In this document: one piece after another, positions 1 through 6,811 of the stretch
Numbering within the stretch: the stretch's first letter is position 1
How the letters are laid out: each line of letters begins with the position of its first letter
From: J054 sp964613615
Lineage (GTDB): Bacteria > Pseudomonadota > Gammaproteobacteria > Steroidobacterales > GCA-2729495
Reading direction: 5' to 3'
DNA length: 11,214 nucleotides
Assembly: GCA_964613615.1 (NCBI GenBank)
Contig: CAZTIB010000060.1
Coordinates: 1-11,214, forward strand
Notes under the pieces: generated by a model
The model's input: the letters and a program-made list of their open reading frames with translations, nothing else
Told to the model about the DNA's origin: nothing
Database searches by the model: none
Translations under genes and position numbers: made by a program

Positions 1-1
1 C

Positions 2-1792
2 ATGGGCTTCTACCTGGATGACGTGTACATCGCCCGGCAGGGCGTGAACAACTACAGCCTGTTCGACGTGGAAAGGGTGGAGGTGCTGCGCGGCCCGCAG
101 GGGACGCTCTACGGCCGCAACACCAGTGCCGGCGCGATGAACATCATCACCCGGCCGCCCCAGGATTTTGACGAGGCGGGCGTCGAGCTTTCCGGCGGCG
201 AGTACGATCGCTACAACGCGAAGGGCTACATCAACGGCGTGGTGATTCCGGACAAGCTGTTCGTGCGCCTGAACGTCGGCTACGAACAGGGTGACGGTTA
301 TTCCGACAACGAGTTCCGCAACGACGAGGTGAACGACAAAGACTTCTGGGGCTGGCGTGGCGGCCTGCGCTGGGTGGCCACGGACAACCTGGATTTCCTG
401 ATCACCGGCGACTACAGCCGCAGTGACGAAAAGGGCCTGTACGCCTTCGACATCTCCGGCCTCACGCGTCCGCCCCGCAGCAACCTGTACGAGGTGTTCA
501 GCGGCACGGACACCAGCAACAAGGGTGACACGGAAGGCGGCGCGCTGACCGTGAACTGGAACATTTCCGACGCGCTGAACATCCAGTCCATCAGTTCGGC
601 CCGCAATACCTACCAGAAGTGGAACCTGGACCTGACAGACCAGCCGGTGCCGATTTTCCTGCTGTACACGATCAACGACAGCGACCAGAAGTCCCAGGAG
701 TTCAAGTTCACGGGCAACCTGCTGGAGGACCGGTTGCACTACGTGGCCGGTGTCTTCCTGTTTAACGAGCAGAGCAGCTCGTTCATCGGTGACTCCTTCG
801 AACAGGCCCCGATATTCTTCGGCCGCGACTACGACGTGGAGACCGACAGCTACGCGGTGTACACCAATTTCACCTACGACTTCAGCGACCAGCTGTCGTT
901 TATCCTCGGTGGCCGCTACACCTATGACGATAAGTCGGTCGATATCAATGCCACCGTGGGCGGCACCCCGGGCTTCCAGAACAATGGCGGGCCGAATTAC
1001 ATATTTTCGGAGAGTAAAGATTTCGACGAATTCACACCGCGCGTGGGCGTGGAGTATTCCTTTACCGACGACCTGCTCGGCTACCTGACCTACCAGGAAG
1101 GCTTCAAGAGCGGCGGCTGGTCGGCGCGCACCAACGACGTGGCTGAAGTGCTGCAGTTCGACCCGGAGAAGGTCAAGTCCTACGCCACCGGCTTCAAGTG
1201 GACCACCTTTGAAGGCCGGGCACGCATCAACTCCGAGGCCTTCTACTACGACTACGAAGACCTGTTCAACACCGGTACCGGTGCGGTGGGCAACTTTATC
1301 GTCGCCCAGAGTGACGCGGAGATCTACGGCGTGGAGCTGGAAACCACCTGGCGCTTCACGGACAACTTCGACGCGTATGGCTATGTCGCCTGGCAGGAGG
1401 GTGATTACGAGAACCTGGACCCGGGCGCCGAATTCGTAGGCGACGATCTGCAACGCCTGCCGGAGTGGAACTACAAGTTCGGCGGCACCTACCGGGTCCC
1501 CCTGGGCCCGGGCGAGATCATCCTGAACGGCAACTACAGCTGGACCAAGGACCACTTCACGAACATCCAGAACACCAAGCTGGCGAGGTCCGGCGACATC
1601 AGCGTGCTGGACCTGACGGCGGGTTGGGAAAGCGAGGATGGCCGTTACTACGCGGGGCTATCGTGCCGCAACTGCACCGACGATGCCTACATCTCGCAGA
1701 GCCTGGACTTTGCAGGCTTCGGCTTCATCACGGTGTACCCGGGCGAGCCGCGTACCTGGCTGTTGACGGTGCGGGCCCGCACGGGCCAGTGA
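2..1792 (+). CDS. TonB-dependent outer-membrane receptor, 5'-truncated by the window edge
   Basis: The visible 596 residues are the end of the plug and the whole beta-barrel of a TonB-dependent receptor, which moves scarce ligands (siderophores, vitamins, glycans, hydrophobic organics) across the outer membrane using TonB-ExbBD energy. Near the start is the conserved plug segment VERVEVLRGPQGTLYGRN, followed by AGAMNIITRPP. After it come alternating aromatic strands typical of the barrel, ending in a PGEPRTWLLTV terminal strand. The family is usually 700-800 residues, so the signal peptide, TonB box and first part of the plug lie upstream. The Met at base 2 is internal to the plug, not a real start. 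The C-terminus ends in RARTGQ rather than the usual terminal aromatic residue. The stop overlaps the GTG of the next gene by four bases, so receptor and enzymes are probably co-transcribed. The family call is secure. The ligand cannot be read from sequence. Confidence 0.95.
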   Translation: MGFYLDDVYIARQGVNNYSLFDVERVEVLRGPQGTLYGRNTSAGAMNIITRPPQDFDEAGVELSGGEYDRYNAKGYINGVVIPDKLFVRLNVGYEQGDGYSDNEFRNDEVNDKDFWGWRGGLRWVATDNLDFLITGDYSRSDEKGLYAFDISGLTRPPRSNLYEVFSGTDTSNKGDTEGGALTVNWNISDALNIQSISSARNTYQKWNLDLTDQPVPIFLLYTINDSDQKSQEFKFTGNLLEDRLHYVAGVFLFNEQSSSFIGDSFEQAPIFFGRDYDVETDSYAVYTNFTYDFSDQLSFILGGRYTYDDKSVDINATVGGTPGFQNNGGPNYIFSESKDFDEFTPRVGVEYSFTDDLLGYLTYQEGFKSGGWSARTNDVAEVLQFDPEKVKSYATGFKWTTFEGRARINSEAFYYDYEDLFNTGTGAVGNFIVAQSDAEIYGVELETTWRFTDNFDAYGYVAWQEGDYENLDPGAEFVGDDLQRLPEWNYKFGGTYRVPLGPGEIILNGNYSWTKDHFTNIQNTKLARSGDISVLDLTAGWESEDGRYYAGLSCRNCTDDAYISQSLDFAGFGFITVYPGEPRTWLLTVRARTGQ

Positions 1793-2226
1793 GCCCGGCA
1801 CAGGCAATCGGGGGCAGCGCGGACGCCGAAACTGTCGCCCTCGATTTCCTGCGCGCCTTCTGGGCCGGGGACGTGGACGGCGCGTTGCGCCACTGCGCGG
1901 CCGGGGCGAGCTTTCAGTTTGCCAGGTCGCTACCCTATGCCCGCGAGTGTGGGGTGCGGGAAGCCGTGCAAAATATCGTCGACGACATGTTCGAATCTTT
2001 CGACCCGGAAGGCTTCAGTATTGAGATACGCAACCAGTTGAGTGCGGGCGGCGAAGTGGTCGTGGAATACTGCGCCACGGGCCGGACGCGCGCGGGACAA
2101 AGCTACGAGAACGACTACGTGATGTGCATCACCGTGGAGAACGGCAAGGTGGTGTCAGTGCGCCCCCACACCGACACCCTGCACCTGGCCCAGCTGCTGA
2201 TGGGCGACCCGGACCGGGAGGCCTGA
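1789..2226 (+). CDS. SnoaL-like / NTF2-fold protein
   Basis: A 145-residue protein with the layout of the SnoaL-like NTF2 fold. It has an N-terminal helix with ALDFLRAFWAGDVDGALRHC (residues 17-36), a middle helix with VREAVQNIVDDMF, and paired strands ending in CITVENGKVVSVRPHTDT (residues 113-130). Members are small cone-shaped proteins that act as cyclases, isomerases, dehydratases or epoxide hydrolases on polyketide, terpenoid or steroid substrates, or only bind ligands. The chosen start is GTG 1789, in a GTGA overlap with the receptor stop. The open frame continues upstream inside the receptor, but that part is a shadow, and the next in-frame Met would remove half the fold. An SD-like GGAGG at its 3' end (2217-2221) serves the next gene. 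The fold is likely; the reaction is unknown. Confidence 0.8.
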   Translation: MSPAQAIGGSADAETVALDFLRAFWAGDVDGALRHCAAGASFQFARSLPYARECGVREAVQNIVDDMFESFDPEGFSIEIRNQLSAGGEVVVEYCATGRTRAGQSYENDYVMCITVENGKVVSVRPHTDTLHLAQLLMGDPDREA

Positions 2227-2229
2227 TCC

Positions 2230-2841
2230 ATGGAACTGCGGCTTGAGGCCACCGCGCTGGTGGTCGTGGATATGCAGAACGGTTTCTGTCACAGCGACGG
2301 GTCGGTAGACCGGATCGGCCTGCCTGCGGCCGCGCTGCAGCCGGCGGTGGCGCCCTGCACACGGCTGCTGGCCGCGGCGCGCAGCGCCGGTGTGCCGGTG
2401 ATCTACACGCGCTACGTGTACCGGCCGGATTACACCGATGGCGGGGTGATGGTTCACGAACTGATCCCGGACCTGAAGCGCGGCGAGTGCCTGAAAGCCG
2501 GCACCTGGGATGCCGACGTGATCGACGAGTTGTCGCCGCAGGACACGGACTACGTGATTGACAAGAACCGGCCCAGCGCGTTCTACGCCACCGGCCTGGA
2601 GCCGGTGCTGACCAGCCTGGGTATCCAGGACCTGGTGGTGTGCGGGGTGACGACCAACTGCTGCGTGGAAACGACGGTGCGGGATGCGAGCCAGCGCGAC
2701 TATCACACCTTTGTGGTCGGCGATGCCGTAGCCGAGTACGAGCAGGACCGGCACGAGGCGGCGCTGAAGAGCATGGGCATGCTGTTCGCGCGGGTGGTGC
2801 AGGTGGACGACGTACTGGGGGCCTGGGGGCAGGCGGCGTGA
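2230..2841 (+). CDS. isochorismatase-family cysteine hydrolase
   Basis: A 203-residue cytoplasmic hydrolase of the isochorismatase-like superfamily, which includes nicotinamidase, N-carbamoylsarcosine amidase, ureidoacrylate/biuret amidohydrolases and isochorismatase. The Asp-Lys-Cys triad is visible: Asp14 in VVDMQNGF, Lys112 in IDKNRPSAF and Cys145 in GVTTNCCVETT. The usual cis-peptide VCGV-T precedes the nucleophile. The Cys nucleophile and the RDASQRDY segment after it resemble amide or carbamate hydrolases more than siderophore isochorismatases, which often lack the Cys. Length is typical of a single-domain member. The start is ATG 2230, with GGAGG at 2217-2221 eight bases upstream and only three bases after the previous stop. 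It is expected to cleave an amide, carbamoyl or imide bond in the pathway served by the upstream receptor. The family call is firm; the substrate is not inferable. Confidence 0.92.
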   Translation: MELRLEATALVVVDMQNGFCHSDGSVDRIGLPAAALQPAVAPCTRLLAAARSAGVPVIYTRYVYRPDYTDGGVMVHELIPDLKRGECLKAGTWDADVIDELSPQDTDYVIDKNRPSAFYATGLEPVLTSLGIQDLVVCGVTTNCCVETTVRDASQRDYHTFVVGDAVAEYEQDRHEAALKSMGMLFARVVQVDDVLGAWGQAA

Positions 2842-3563
2842 CGGATGATCGCGCGGCAGTGATGCCCGTCTGGAGCCCGCCTTTCGGCCAGCCGCCGTAC
2901 CCGATGTTGTCTGCCGAGCTCCTGATGGTGCAGTTCGAGGCCGACCGGGCCGAAATTGAACGCATTACGCCTGCGCCGCTGAAGCCCGCCGACCACAATC
3001 GCCTGACGGCCTTCGTCGGCCAGTGCACGCAGCTGTCGCACTCGCTCGCGTACCACGAGGTGGCGATCCTGCAGGAGGTCACCTACGAAGGGCGGGCAGC
3101 GACCACGATTCCGTATATCTGGACGTCCACGGACACGGCCCTGGTGGCCGGGCGCGACCTGTACGGTATGCCGAAGCTGCTGTGTGACGATGAACCGCTG
3201 CACAAGGCCGCCAATGAAATCGTTGGTCGCCTGCACCGTTCCGGCACGCTGATGCTGGAACTGAGCATGGTGATCGACGGCGAGGCTGCTATCGACACGC
3301 TGCCCATCGGGCCGAACTTCGCCATGGTGCGCCACGTGCCGAGCCCGGACCCGCAGGTGCCGGCACTAAAACAATTGATCTGGGTGGAGCTGGAAGACTT
3401 CTCGTGCCACAGCGCCTGGCAGGGGCGCGGCCACGTGCGGGTGGTGAACCCGCTGAGTTCCGGTCTGGCCCGGCTGCAACCCGGCGCGGTGACTGGCGCC
3501 TGGTATGGCACCTTCGCCTGGAATCTGCCCTTCGCGAAGATTCTCTGGGAGGATCGGAGCTAG
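2838..3563 (+). CDS. acetoacetate decarboxylase superfamily protein
   Basis: A 241-residue protein matching the acetoacetate decarboxylase (ADC) fold in length and motif order. The family uses a Schiff-base lysine to decarboxylate beta-keto acids, or in divergent members to catalyse aldol or dehydration chemistry. The catalytic region reads ALVAGRDLYGMPKLL, with the Schiff-base lysine expected at Lys113. Glu74 in AYHEV fits the conserved active-site Glu of clostridial ADC (Glu76). The lysine that normally follows and lowers the pKa of the catalytic one (PKK) is Leu here, and the positions of clostridial Arg29 and Glu61 are non-matching by hand alignment. True acetoacetate decarboxylation is therefore doubtful. 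The start is GTG 2838, overlapping the previous stop (GTGA). ATG 2862 is an alternative eight codons in, but has no visible ribosome site. It is the last gene of the receptor operon. The fold is likely; the reaction is open. Confidence 0.85.
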   Translation: MTDDRAAVMPVWSPPFGQPPYPMLSAELLMVQFEADRAEIERITPAPLKPADHNRLTAFVGQCTQLSHSLAYHEVAILQEVTYEGRAATTIPYIWTSTDTALVAGRDLYGMPKLLCDDEPLHKAANEIVGRLHRSGTLMLELSMVIDGEAAIDTLPIGPNFAMVRHVPSPDPQVPALKQLIWVELEDFSCHSAWQGRGHVRVVNPLSSGLARLQPGAVTGAWYGTFAWNLPFAKILWEDRS

Positions 3564-3784
3564 CCCCACGCTGCAGGCCCGTGCCGCGCATGCCTGTTGT
3601 CCGCCACCGTTGTCCTGTTCAGGAGCCTCCTCGTCCGTGGCGCACTGCGCCTGTGCTGGGATTACAATACGCCACGAAGGTAACAAACGCGCCAGATTTA
3701 CCGGGTCCGTGGAAACTGACCAGGAACAGACCCGGTATTCTTCCTGCAGGGCTATGACCGGCACCAATCAGGCCAGAGAGCACA
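3564..3784. other. intergenic gap between the two operons
   Basis: A 221-base gap between the ADC-like gene and the NmrA-like gene. It is the only sizeable gap in the first 5.9 kb, so a promoter for the downstream pair is expected here. A TACAAT (3664-3669) resembles a -10 element, but no convincing -35 sits at the usual distance. A 9-bp inverted repeat at 3699-3737 is listed separately. No strong terminator is seen after the upstream stop: a weak 5-bp stem at 3574-3596 has no T-tract. No small gene is supported. Confidence 0.5.
3699..3737. repeat. 9-bp inverted repeat, possible operator
   Basis: TACCGGGTC at 3699-3707 is repeated exactly in inverse as GACCCGGTA at 3729-3737, with a 21-base spacer. 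The arm centres are 30 bases apart, about three helical turns, so two regulator dimers or half-sites would face the same side of the DNA. It lies 48 bases before the NmrA-like start, where a regulator could act. No T-tract follows, which argues against a terminator. Function is inference. Confidence 0.4.
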
Positions 3785-4963
3785 ATGGACAGAGATACAG
3801 CAGTAACGATGGCCCAGGCGGCTATCAAGGCAAAAAATCAACGACTGGTGGATGCAGTCCTCAGGATTAAGGCCGAGCGGGAGCAAGCTCCGCAGCCCCC
3901 GAAGCCAATCCATCAATTGCCGCTGATCGCGGTGACCTGCTCCACCGGCTGGGAGTGCTATGCCGTTGTCGAGGAGCTGACGAAGACGCTGAAGTACCGG
4001 GTGCGTGCGCTCTACCGCACGCCGGGCACCCAGGCGGCGGCGCGCCTGGAAACCTTGCTGGCAAAGACCGAGGCCGAACACCCGGGCCTGCTGACCATCC
4101 ACCCGGGTGTCGACATGTATTCCGCAGAGAAGCTGACCGCAGCCTTCAAGGATTGTGACGGCGTGGTGTTGTATTGCACGGCGAACACGGCCAAGGCCGG
4201 CAAGATCACGAATCACGGCAACGACCCGGTGAACGGCCGCATTGCGTTCATGAAGCAGGTCTCGGCGGCGCTGGCGGCACTGAAGGCCAACCCGTCGGTG
4301 AAGCAGGTGATTACTCTGGTGTTCCCGACCGACAAGGTGTCCGGCATCGCCGACGATGTGCCGGAGATACCGTGGTGGATACGCCAGCGCCTGCTGTTCT
4401 CGGACTTCCTGCGCGGCCAGGGTATCAGCGTGACCTGCATCCATCGCCCGGCTTACTACTACAACCTGCATCGCATGGATTACACCAGCACGGTGCAGCA
4501 GCGCGGCAAGACGGCGATGTCGAAGAACATGATCAAGGAAAACAACGTGCCGGGCATCAACGACTCGGACTTCCTGGTGAACTGGGTGGACGTGCGCGAC
4601 GTCGGCAAGTGGTGCGGCACCGTGTTCGAATATCCGGAGGTGTTTACGAACGAAAGTTTTTCCATTGCGTCGTGCGCGATGACAGGCGACGAGTCGGTCG
4701 AGATTGCCGAGAGTACTAATAAGCACGGTACGACATTTCAGTACAAGATCTTCCCACAGTGGGTCATGAAGATGATCTGCCTCTTTACCGAGGAGGTCGT
4801 GTATCCGCTGCGCTATTCCCAGTGGTACAACGAAAATGGCAACGGCTACGATTTCGCCAGCAACGAAGACCTGGCCGACCTCGAGAAAATTCACCCGCGC
4901 TGGACCTTCGAGAAGAAGCTCGAGGACTGGGGGATTACCGAGATCAGGCCGGGGCAGAAGTAG
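3785..4963 (+). CDS. NmrA-like NAD(P)-binding Rossmann protein (atypical SDR)
   Basis: A 392-residue cytoplasmic protein resembling the NmrA-like branch of atypical short-chain dehydrogenases: NAD(P)-binding proteins that act as redox sensors, reductases or isomerases. After a charged, helical N-terminal extension (about residues 1-44) comes the first Rossmann strand and loop LPLIAVTCSTGWECYAVVEE, then YRVRALYRTP, a typical second strand with a phosphate-binding Arg. Next is a DMYSAEKLTAAFKDCDGVVLYC segment matching the NmrA 'distance' helix and fourth strand. NWVDVRDVGKW (about residues 260-270) and the C-terminal HPRWTFEKKLEDWG region also fit the family. The glycine-rich loop is degenerate, with only one of the usual three Gly kept, so cofactor binding may be altered or absent. 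The start is ATG 3785 with a modest AGAGAG upstream; ATG 3809 is an alternative. The kelch gene follows after 36 bases. A long antisense frame over this gene is a shadow. Confidence 0.8.
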   Translation: MDRDTAVTMAQAAIKAKNQRLVDAVLRIKAEREQAPQPPKPIHQLPLIAVTCSTGWECYAVVEELTKTLKYRVRALYRTPGTQAAARLETLLAKTEAEHPGLLTIHPGVDMYSAEKLTAAFKDCDGVVLYCTANTAKAGKITNHGNDPVNGRIAFMKQVSAALAALKANPSVKQVITLVFPTDKVSGIADDVPEIPWWIRQRLLFSDFLRGQGISVTCIHRPAYYYNLHRMDYTSTVQQRGKTAMSKNMIKENNVPGINDSDFLVNWVDVRDVGKWCGTVFEYPEVFTNESFSIASCAMTGDESVEIAESTNKHGTTFQYKIFPQWVMKMICLFTEEVVYPLRYSQWYNENGNGYDFASNEDLADLEKIHPRWTFEKKLEDWGITEIRPGQK

Positions 4964-4999
4964 AAGAAGCGGTCAGGCACCTGTTGGGAGGAGCTCGCG

Positions 5000-5974
5000 A
5001 TGGAATGGCAACAACTTGCTGCGAAATCGCCCTGGGGTGTGCGCGCCATGCCGCGCGGCGGGGTGATGGATGGCCATTTCTATATCGTCAGCGGCCGCAA
5101 GGGCGCGTTCAAGGTTTATAGCGACACCTGGCGCAGTGCCGATGGTGTGAATTGGGAGAAGATGTCCGACAACACCGGGTGGGGCAAGCGTTGCTATCCG
5201 GAGGTCGATTGCGTTGCTGGCCACCTGGTGCTGACCGGCGGCCAGAGCTTGAGCACCTTCTATAACGATGTGTGGCGCTCGGCAGATCAAGGCCGCACGT
5301 GGCAACAGGTTTGCGCCAATGCGCCCTGGAACGTGCGGGCCGGTCATCACAGCCATGCAATCGACGGTGATATTTATCTGTTTGGCGGCGCGCGGAACTC
5401 CTTCGACCGGATCTTTTACCCCGAGCTGTGGGTTAGCAAAGACCTGGGCGAAACCTGGGAACTCCGGGCCGAACTGCCCGCAGACATGGGTCGGGCTGGC
5501 ATGCAGGTGGTCGAGATCGACGGCACGATCTATTTCATGGGTGGCGATCACGACAAGCCGGTCTTCCAGGCCAACTGGCCCGGGCGCCGGAATGACGTCT
5601 GGAAGTCTGATGACAAGGGCGAGACCTGGGAGTTACTGGGGCATGCGCCCTGGGTACCGCGTACCGGCCAACAGTGCATCGCGCACAACGGCAAGGTCAT
5701 TTGCATCGGTGGCCACGCGAAGGGTGCCGGCAAGTACATACAGAAGTTGATGCACGACATGTGGATCTGGGATCCGCAAGACGGCATCGACGGCTGGCAA
5801 CTCGTCACCAATAACGTGTGGGGCTGCAAAGACGGCTCGAGCAACTGCGGCAAGAGCGACTTTTTGCTGGAGGTCCGTGACGGCAAGGTCTGGACGTTCG
5901 GCGGCGATCGGGAAGTGTTATCCCCGTGGCCGCAAGACAATGATGTCTGGGTGGCAGAGTGGCCCGCGGAGTAA
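5000..5974 (+). CDS. six-bladed kelch-type beta-propeller protein
   Basis: A 324-residue protein built of kelch-like repeats. Six copies of a D-x-W unit can be placed at about residues 42 (DTWRSADG), 90 (DVWRSADQG), 142 (ELWVSKDLG), 199 (DVWKSDDKG), 253 (DMWIWDPQ) and 315 (DVWVAEW). Each is followed by a Trp strand (NWEKM, TWQQV, TWELR, TWELL, GWQLV) and alternates with Gly-Gly turns such as FGG and MGG. The last unit lacks its Trp strand while the N-terminus begins EWQQL, so the two ends appear to complete one blade, as in circularly closed propellers. There is no signal peptide, so it is predicted to be cytoplasmic. Propellers of this type bind partners or small molecules, and some form the core of isomerases or oxidases; no catalytic set is recognised here. 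The start is ATG 5000 with GGAGGAG just upstream. It probably shares a transcript with the NmrA-like gene. Confidence 0.85.
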   Translation: MEWQQLAAKSPWGVRAMPRGGVMDGHFYIVSGRKGAFKVYSDTWRSADGVNWEKMSDNTGWGKRCYPEVDCVAGHLVLTGGQSLSTFYNDVWRSADQGRTWQQVCANAPWNVRAGHHSHAIDGDIYLFGGARNSFDRIFYPELWVSKDLGETWELRAELPADMGRAGMQVVEIDGTIYFMGGDHDKPVFQANWPGRRNDVWKSDDKGETWELLGHAPWVPRTGQQCIAHNGKVICIGGHAKGAGKYIQKLMHDMWIWDPQDGIDGWQLVTNNVWGCKDGSSNCGKSDFLLEVRDGKVWTFGGDREVLSPWPQDNDVWVAEWPAE

Positions 5975-5975
5975 T

Positions 5976-6030
5976 AAAAGGGTGCCGGGTTTATTTTCCC
6001 GATCTCGGCAAATAAACCCGGCACCTTTTT
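5976..6030. terminator. 55-base near-perfect palindrome, bidirectional terminator or REP-like element
   Basis: Bases 5976-5996 pair with 6010-6030 over 21 positions, with one G-T wobble (5980/6026) and a 13-base loop that can itself form a short CCG/CGG stem. The core is GTGCCGGGTTTATTT with its exact inverse. A run of T lies at 6026-6030 and again at 6033-6037; the opposite strand also ends in CCCTTTTATT, so it can terminate transcription both ways. It begins one base after the kelch stop. The arm is much longer than a usual intrinsic terminator and includes an AT-rich inner part, which suggests a dispersed REP or small inverted-repeat element serving as terminator. Confidence 0.8.
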
Positions 6031-6056
6031 AGCTTTTTACGCGTGGAGGCCTGACT

Positions 6057-6731
6057 GTGAGTGATCATCCGACGATAGCGCTGCCGGCAGGGCCGGATTT
6101 TTCGCCTGGGGAAATGCGCGAGCGCACCGCGAGCTTTTACGCCGAGGTGAATCGGCGCCGCACGGTTCGGGACTATTCCGATCGCCCGGTGCCTCGCGAC
6201 GTGATCGAGACGGCGATCCTCGCGGCGGGCACGGCGCCGAGCGGCGCCAACCTGCAGCCCTGGCATTTCGTTGTCGTTAGCGATGCCCACACCAAGCACC
6301 GTATCCGGATGGCCGCCGAGGCCGAGGAGCGCGAGTTCTACGAGCATCGCGCCAGCGCCGAGTGGCTGGAGGCGCTGGCGCCCCTGGGCACGGACTCGGA
6401 TAAATCCTTCCTCGACGTCGCGCCGTACCTGATTGCAATCTTTCTCAAGAAGTACGATGTGCTGCCCGACGGTCGCAAGGTGAAACACTACTACCCCGTT
6501 GAGTCCACCGGAATCGCCACCGGCGTGCTGATCACGGCGCTGAATCATGCCGGGCTGGCAACGCTGACGCACACACCCAGCCCGATGAAATTTCTTAACG
6601 AAATCCTCGGCAGGCCGGCGCACGAGCGCCCGTTCCTGTTGCTGGTCGCAGGCTATGCGGCGCCGGATGCCCGGGTGCCCGACATCCACCGCAAGCCCCT
6701 CGAGGAGATTGCAACCTTCGTGGGCAACTGA
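6057..6731 (+). CDS. iodotyrosine deiodinase-like nitroreductase-family flavoprotein
   Basis: A 224-residue FMN protein of the nitroreductase superfamily whose motifs follow iodotyrosine deiodinase (IYD) more closely than generic nitroreductases. FMN contacts expected from the family are visible: RRRTVRDYS (Arg33-Arg38), the AGTAPSGANLQPWHFVVV strand (residues 57-74) and a late LGRPAHERPFLLLVAGY segment. In the flexible lid, Glu91, Tyr95 and Lys116 fall at the spacing of human IYD Glu157, Tyr161 and Lys182. Those residues grip the amino-acid part of halotyrosine. HYYPVESTGIATGVLITALN and TLTHTPSP also parallel IYD, including the Thr near flavin N5. IYD reductively removes iodide (also bromide or chloride) from tyrosine. 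Bacterial homologues exist whose natural substrate is often unclear. The start is GTG 6057 with GGAGG at 6045-6049. The alignment to IYD was made by hand from memory, so the subfamily call is strong but not searched. Confidence 0.85.
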   Translation: MSDHPTIALPAGPDFSPGEMRERTASFYAEVNRRRTVRDYSDRPVPRDVIETAILAAGTAPSGANLQPWHFVVVSDAHTKHRIRMAAEAEEREFYEHRASAEWLEALAPLGTDSDKSFLDVAPYLIAIFLKKYDVLPDGRKVKHYYPVESTGIATGVLITALNHAGLATLTHTPSPMKFLNEILGRPAHERPFLLLVAGYAAPDARVPDIHRKPLEEIATFVGN

Positions 6732-6811
6732 CGCAGGAAACAGGCAATAGGAGACGCACCGAATCTTCTGGGAAAAATCGGTTTGACCCCTATCTCCGAA
6801 AGGATTTGACG
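6732..6811 (+). other. short gap with a spare ribosome-site-like motif
   Basis: An 80-base gap between the flavoprotein and the LLM gene. AGGAG at 6751-6755 looks like a ribosome site but is followed by no ATG or GTG at a useful distance. A second one, AAAGG at 6799-6803, precedes the ATG used by the next gene. The stretch between them (CTTCTGGG to TATCTCC) may be inserted or drifted sequence. No promoter is evident, so the two genes may be co-transcribed. Confidence 0.3.

Noticed and set aside
1465..1788. Upstream extension of the SnoaL-like frame
   Set aside because: This part overlaps the receptor barrel in another frame and reads as low-complexity Pro/Gly/Arg sequence. The GTG at 1789 gives a normal family length and a GTGA overlap.
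3574..3596. Hairpin after the ADC-like gene as a terminator
   Set aside because: It has only five paired bases with a 13-base loop and no T-tract.
3664..3669. TACAAT as a promoter -10 for the NmrA-kelch pair
   Set aside because: No acceptable -35 is found 16-18 bases upstream, so it is mentioned in the gap entry but not called as a promoter.
3752..4894. 380-codon open frame on the minus strand
   Set aside because: It lies fully opposite the NmrA-like gene, is rich in His/Arg/Val patterns typical of antisense reading of GC-rich genes, and shows no recognisable domain.
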